Of a stretch of DNA of 8,592 nucleotides, positions 5,931-8,592 are shown piece by piece. Each line of letters begins with the position of its first letter. Positions within the stretch are counted from its first letter, which is position 1. This DNA is from Muribaculum sp. (GTDB lineage: Bacteria; Bacillota; Clostridia; Lachnospirales; Lachnospiraceae): NCBI GenBank assembly GCA_023663505.1, contig JAMPHH010000087.1:1-8592 (forward strand). The letters run 5' to 3'. The notes beneath the pieces are model-generated. The model had not been told where the DNA came from and did not search any database. It saw nothing but the letters and a program-made list of their open reading frames with translations. Made by a program: the position numbers and the translations under genes.

Positions 5931-7487
5931 GTGAAAGGAAAGCTTGCGGTATTTCTGCTGATTTGCTTATTACTGCAGACGCGGATTCCCGTTCTGGCAG
6001 CGGAAGCAGCTTCGGAAGGCGGTACAGCGTCTGTTGTGTCGGCGTATTGTATGGGGGATACTTTTTATTCCTTCATCGAGACGGACGGCTGTGATGCGGA
6101 CAAAATGGTCGCACTGACGGAATTGGTCGGAGGAAGTCAGGCGCAGCCGGTTTCTTTTCAGGAAAGCGGCGCTGCGGTTACATATGTCTTATTAATTGAT
6201 AATTCCGGTTCTATGAAGAAATTCGCACCCTCAGTTACGGATTATGTGAATACCTTGATTGAGTGTGAGACACAGTCTGCTGCTTTTATCATTATCTCCT
6301 TTGGTGAGCAGGTACTCCTCAATGAAATGGTGGATACACAGGCGTGTTTAGACATAGATGCCGTGAGGAATACGGCATTAAATGCCATAGAGCATATGGA
6401 TTATAAGGAACGGTGGACTGATCCGTATACAGGGATTGTGAGTGTGCTGGATTATCTGAATCAGAATTATCCCGGAAACAAGGGAGATTTGGTAAACCTG
6501 ATTGTAATGACGGACGGGACACCGGATTTAAAAGACAGTTCTGTGAAGGAGGAAATAGTACAGGCGGCAGCCGAGCGAATTGCCGAGACACCGGAGCTAG
6601 TATTACATACTGTATCTTTTCAGGCATGGGACGGCAGCTATGCTGTTCCGAGAGGGACAGGCACGGACATGGTGATTGATGCAGGATTGAACGCTGTCGA
6701 TGCGGCGGAAGCCCTGACGGATTTTGTGCATGGGCTGTACAGAGTGGATTTCGAGCATTTTGTGTCGCCGGATCAGGTGTCAGGGCGATATACCTATGAG
6801 TATTATCTGAGGGATTCCGGTGACGGAGTTACTGAGACGATTCAGTTGATTCCCCTTGTTGCAGAAAAGGTTCCTATTATGACGGCAAGGAATACCGGCT
6901 GGAGCAGTCCTCAAGCAAAGCAGGCAGAGACGCCGACTGACGAAGCGGAAACACAAAGCCATGAGACAGGGGAAGCCGAATCCCAAATGGAACCGGAACC
7001 TAAAATGGAGCAGGAATCCAAAACAGAACCGGAAATACAACAGGCAGAGGATAGTGGCATACAGACGGGTATGTTCACGAATGGCATTGTCTGGGGCGTG
7101 GCGGCTGTTCTGCTTGTTATCCTTGCCCTGATATGTATTGTGGTAATAAGCCTCAAGAGGCGGCATAAGCGCAATGCAGACGGAGGTGATACCATTTTTA
7201 TGCGGCTTGAGGTTCTCTCGGGACATTGTGTGAGCAGAAGAACGGAATATTACTTGAAGGGTGAATTGTTGATTGGCAGATCTTCAAGCTGTGATATTGT
7301 TTGGCGGGAGGCTGAGGTTTCACCCCGAAATTCTCGTATTTTTGTAAAAGACCATGTAGTTTATATTGAGGACTTGGATTCCAAGGAAGGAACCTTGTTA
7401 GAGGGCATGAGAATTTATTCACCGAATCGTCTGCGGAGCGGAGATGTAATTTCGATTGGAGAAGTAAGCTTCCGTTTTTTCTTTTAA
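5931..7487 (+). CDS. Secreted VWA-domain protein with membrane helix and cytoplasmic FHA domain
   Basis: A 518-aa type I membrane protein (520 aa if ATG 5925 is used), built like the protease-FHA gene. A signal peptide (hydrophobic 5-15, likely cleavage near VLA 21-23) precedes a von Willebrand factor A domain (about 82-270). The metal-dependent adhesion site is visible as DNSGS (Asp90, Ser92, Ser94), a threonine near 163-167, and TDG with Asp195. Residues about 320-375 are a Glu/Pro/Thr/Gln-rich linker with imprecise short repeats. A membrane helix (about 386-407) is followed by RRHKR, consistent with a cytoplasmic C-terminus. The FHA domain (about 423-518) has Gly449-Arg450 and Ser464, but Asn467 stands where the conserved His is expected. 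VWA domains bind protein ligands through a metal ion; here one could scaffold or sense surface proteins. The ligand is unknown. Confidence 0.93.
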   Translation: MKGKLAVFLLICLLLQTRIPVLAAEAASEGGTASVVSAYCMGDTFYSFIETDGCDADKMVALTELVGGSQAQPVSFQESGAAVTYVLLIDNSGSMKKFAPSVTDYVNTLIECETQSAAFIIISFGEQVLLNEMVDTQACLDIDAVRNTALNAIEHMDYKERWTDPYTGIVSVLDYLNQNYPGNKGDLVNLIVMTDGTPDLKDSSVKEEIVQAAAERIAETPELVLHTVSFQAWDGSYAVPRGTGTDMVIDAGLNAVDAAEALTDFVHGLYRVDFEHFVSPDQVSGRYTYEYYLRDSGDGVTETIQLIPLVAEKVPIMTARNTGWSSPQAKQAETPTDEAETQSHETGEAESQMEPEPKMEQESKTEPEIQQAEDSGIQTGMFTNGIVWGVAAVLLVILALICIVVISLKRRHKRNADGGDTIFMRLEVLSGHCVSRRTEYYLKGELLIGRSSSCDIVWREAEVSPRNSRIFVKDHVVYIEDLDSKEGTLLEGMRIYSPNRLRSGDVISIGEVSFRFFF

Positions 7488-7500
7488 AAGAATATGTAAG

Positions 7501-7531
7501 TTGACTTCCGTGAGCAATAAATAGAGTTAAT
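7501..7531 (+). promoter_or_regulatory. Weak candidate promoter before the second kinase
   Basis: TTGACT (7501-7506) matches five of six bases of a sigma-A -35 box. The possible -10 boxes are poor: TAGAGT at 7522-7527 with a 15-base spacer, or GTTAAT at 7526-7531 with a 19-base spacer. It would allow separate transcription of the second kinase, but it is not convincing. Confidence 0.2.
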
Positions 7532-7554
7532 TCTGTTGATTTTGTTTTTATTGC
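7514..7554 (+). repeat. 8-bp inverted repeat in the 105-base gap before the second kinase
   Basis: GCAATAAA (7514-7521) and TTTATTGC (7547-7554) are exact reverse complements with a 25-base AT-rich loop. The gap 7488-7592 is the longest non-coding stretch in the window. It also holds part of the palindrome CTTTTAAAAG (7481-7490), which spans the VWA stop codon. No T-run follows the stem, so a terminator is unlikely; an operator is possible. Confidence 0.3.
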
Positions 7555-7590
7555 ATGTGGGTGGGGTATTGGCTTGTCGGAAAGGGAAAG

Positions 7591-8566
7591 CGATGACAGA
7601 AAATTTATGTTACAACTGTTTTCATGAGAAGACACAGGACGGCGCATGTCCCGTCTGCGGATACAGCCCGGAGCAGGATAGGGATAAATATCCGCTAGCG
7701 CTGCCCCATGGCACGATCCTGAACGGGAAGTATATCCTCGGGCGCGTGCTGGGACAGGGCGGTTTCGGTATCACCTACGTGGCTCAGGAATGGAAGTCGA
7801 AAAAGCGTGTGGCGGTGAAGGAGTACCTGCCTGACACCATGGCGACCAGAATTGAGGGGCATACGGTATCCGCCTATTCGGGTCAGAGGGAGGAAAGCTT
7901 TAATTACGGGAAGGAATGTTTTCTGTCGGAGGCAAAGACCCTTGCGGAGTTTATCGGCAACGAGAACATTGTGCGGATCCACAGCTATTTCGAGGAGAAC
8001 GGCACGGCGTATTTCGTGATGGAATATGTGGAGGGAGTCAGCTTCCAGACCTATATCAAGGAGCAGGGCGGGAAAATTGGCTGGCAGGACGCCGAGAGGA
8101 TCATGTTCCCGATCATGGACGCCCTTGCTGCGGTTCACGCCAAAGGGATCATACACAGGGACGTTACACCTGACAATATCTTTATCACGGAAAACGGCGC
8201 GGTGAAGCTGCTGGACTTCGGCGCGGCAAGGTACAGTCTGGGAGACAGGAGCCGCAGTCTGGACGTGGTCTTAAAGCACGGCTATGCGCCCAAGGAGCAG
8301 TATACGAGAAGGGGGCGTCAGGGCGCATATACCGACGTGTATTCCGTTGCCGCCTGCTTTTATTTCGCGGTCACCGGGCACAAGCCCCCCGATTCCATAG
8401 AGCGTCTTGACGAGGACGACCTGATACCGCCGAGCAGTCTCGGGGTAAAGGTCTCGGAGGCACAGGAGGACGCGCTGTTAAAGGGATTGAGCGTACAGGC
8501 GGCAGACCGTTATCAGAGCATGGCTGATTTTAAGGCAGCGATGATGGCGGGGGAGGAGAGTGTATC
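7591..8566 (+). repeat. Direct repeat copy B (kinase module)
   Basis: Same-orientation copy of bases 1-976, offset by 7590. Differences from copy A are at 7605, 8518 and 8537. After 8566 the reading frame continues intact but the sequence differs: the encoded SAEGEESEP replaces SAAGEINTK. The bases before 7591 cannot be compared because copy A starts at the window edge. Confidence 0.97.
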
Positions 8567-8592
8567 TGCAGAAGGGGAAGAATCAGAGCCCG
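7593..8592 (+). CDS. Second zinc-ribbon Ser/Thr kinase, near-duplicate of the first (3' end outside window)
   Basis: An open frame of 333 codons runs off the window end without a stop. It encodes the same CxxC...CPVC zinc ribbon and full kinase domain as the first gene (Lys76, Glu113, HRDVTPDN, DFG, GYAPKEQY), with only Val5Leu and Asn309Ser changed up to residue 324. It then departs into an acidic stretch (GEESEP), so the juxtamembrane and any sensor region differ from gene 1 at least at their start. AAGGGA (7582-7587), five bases before the ATG, is the ribosome site. It lies 105 bases after the VWA gene in the same direction and may be in the same operon or have its own promoter. Both kinases look catalytically complete and should share substrates; a different ectodomain would give a different input. 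Confidence 0.93.
   Translation, partial: MTENLCYNCFHEKTQDGACPVCGYSPEQDRDKYPLALPHGTILNGKYILGRVLGQGGFGITYVAQEWKSKKRVAVKEYLPDTMATRIEGHTVSAYSGQREESFNYGKECFLSEAKTLAEFIGNENIVRIHSYFEENGTAYFVMEYVEGVSFQTYIKEQGGKIGWQDAERIMFPIMDALAAVHAKGIIHRDVTPDNIFITENGAVKLLDFGAARYSLGDRSRSLDVVLKHGYAPKEQYTRRGRQGAYTDVYSVAACFYFAVTGHKPPDSIERLDEDDLIPPSSLGVKVSEAQEDALLKGLSVQAADRYQSMADFKAAMMAGEESVSAEGEESEP

Noticed and set aside
7461..7483. Possible terminator at the end of the VWA gene (GAAG/CTTC stem and T-run)
   Set aside because: The stem is only about four pairs and the T-run is coding (Phe-Phe-Phe). There is no stable GC-rich hairpin.
1..8592. Duplicated kinase head as an assembly artefact or circular-contig overlap
   Set aside because: The copies differ at three positions and then diverge into different in-frame sequence, and copy B has its own ribosome site and spacer. 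A misassembly at the edges cannot be fully excluded without reads.

Overview
The window holds seven tightly packed genes, all on the + strand. They look like one operon for membrane-spanning serine/threonine phospho-signalling in a Gram-positive bacterium. A member of the Clostridia, probably Lachnospiraceae-like, is the best guess. The grounds are strong purine-rich ribosome binding sites, Cys-rich zinc-knuckle N-termini on the kinase and FHA protein, Gram-positive-style signal peptides, and the kinase/FHA/PP2C/VWA combination. No taxonomic marker gene is present, so this is inference.

Layout, left to right: (1) 3-2399, a zinc-ribbon Ser/Thr kinase with one membrane segment and an ectodomain of eleven YD-type repeats. 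(2) 2404-2952, a cytoplasmic zinc-knuckle FHA protein. (3) 2970-3794, a PP2C-type phosphatase. (4) 3819-5093, a secreted trypsin/HtrA-like protease joined through a membrane helix to a cytoplasmic FHA domain. (5) 5157-5882, a second PP2C phosphatase. (6) 5931-7487, an extracytoplasmic VWA domain joined through a membrane helix to a cytoplasmic FHA domain. (7) 7593 to the window end, a second kinase whose first ~325 codons almost duplicate those of gene 1.

How the genes may work together (inference): the kinase(s) phosphorylate themselves and partners inside the cell, the two PP2C enzymes reverse this, and three FHA domains read the phospho-threonines. Two of those FHA domains are the inner ends of membrane proteins whose outer ends are a protease and a VWA adhesion/scaffold domain. 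Cytoplasmic phosphorylation could therefore gather or switch surface modules, and the YD-repeat ectodomain could be the sensor. The parts list recalls the threonine phosphorylation pathway of type VI secretion (PpkA/PppA/Fha) and the VWA-PP2C-kinase triads of Ter systems, but no secretion or Ter genes are visible here.

The most striking structural feature is the ~976-base direct repeat that begins at 1 and again at 7591. It covers the zinc ribbon and kinase domain only. Apart from one change at base 15, the copies are identical through base 927. They then diverge abruptly at about base 977, just past the kinase domain, where gene 1 also switches from GC-rich to AT-rich sequence. This points to a conserved kinase head with exchangeable sensor tails, kept uniform by recent duplication or gene conversion.

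There is no gene-free stretch longer than about 105 bases. No RNA genes, CRISPR arrays, insertion sequences or convincing intrinsic terminators were seen.
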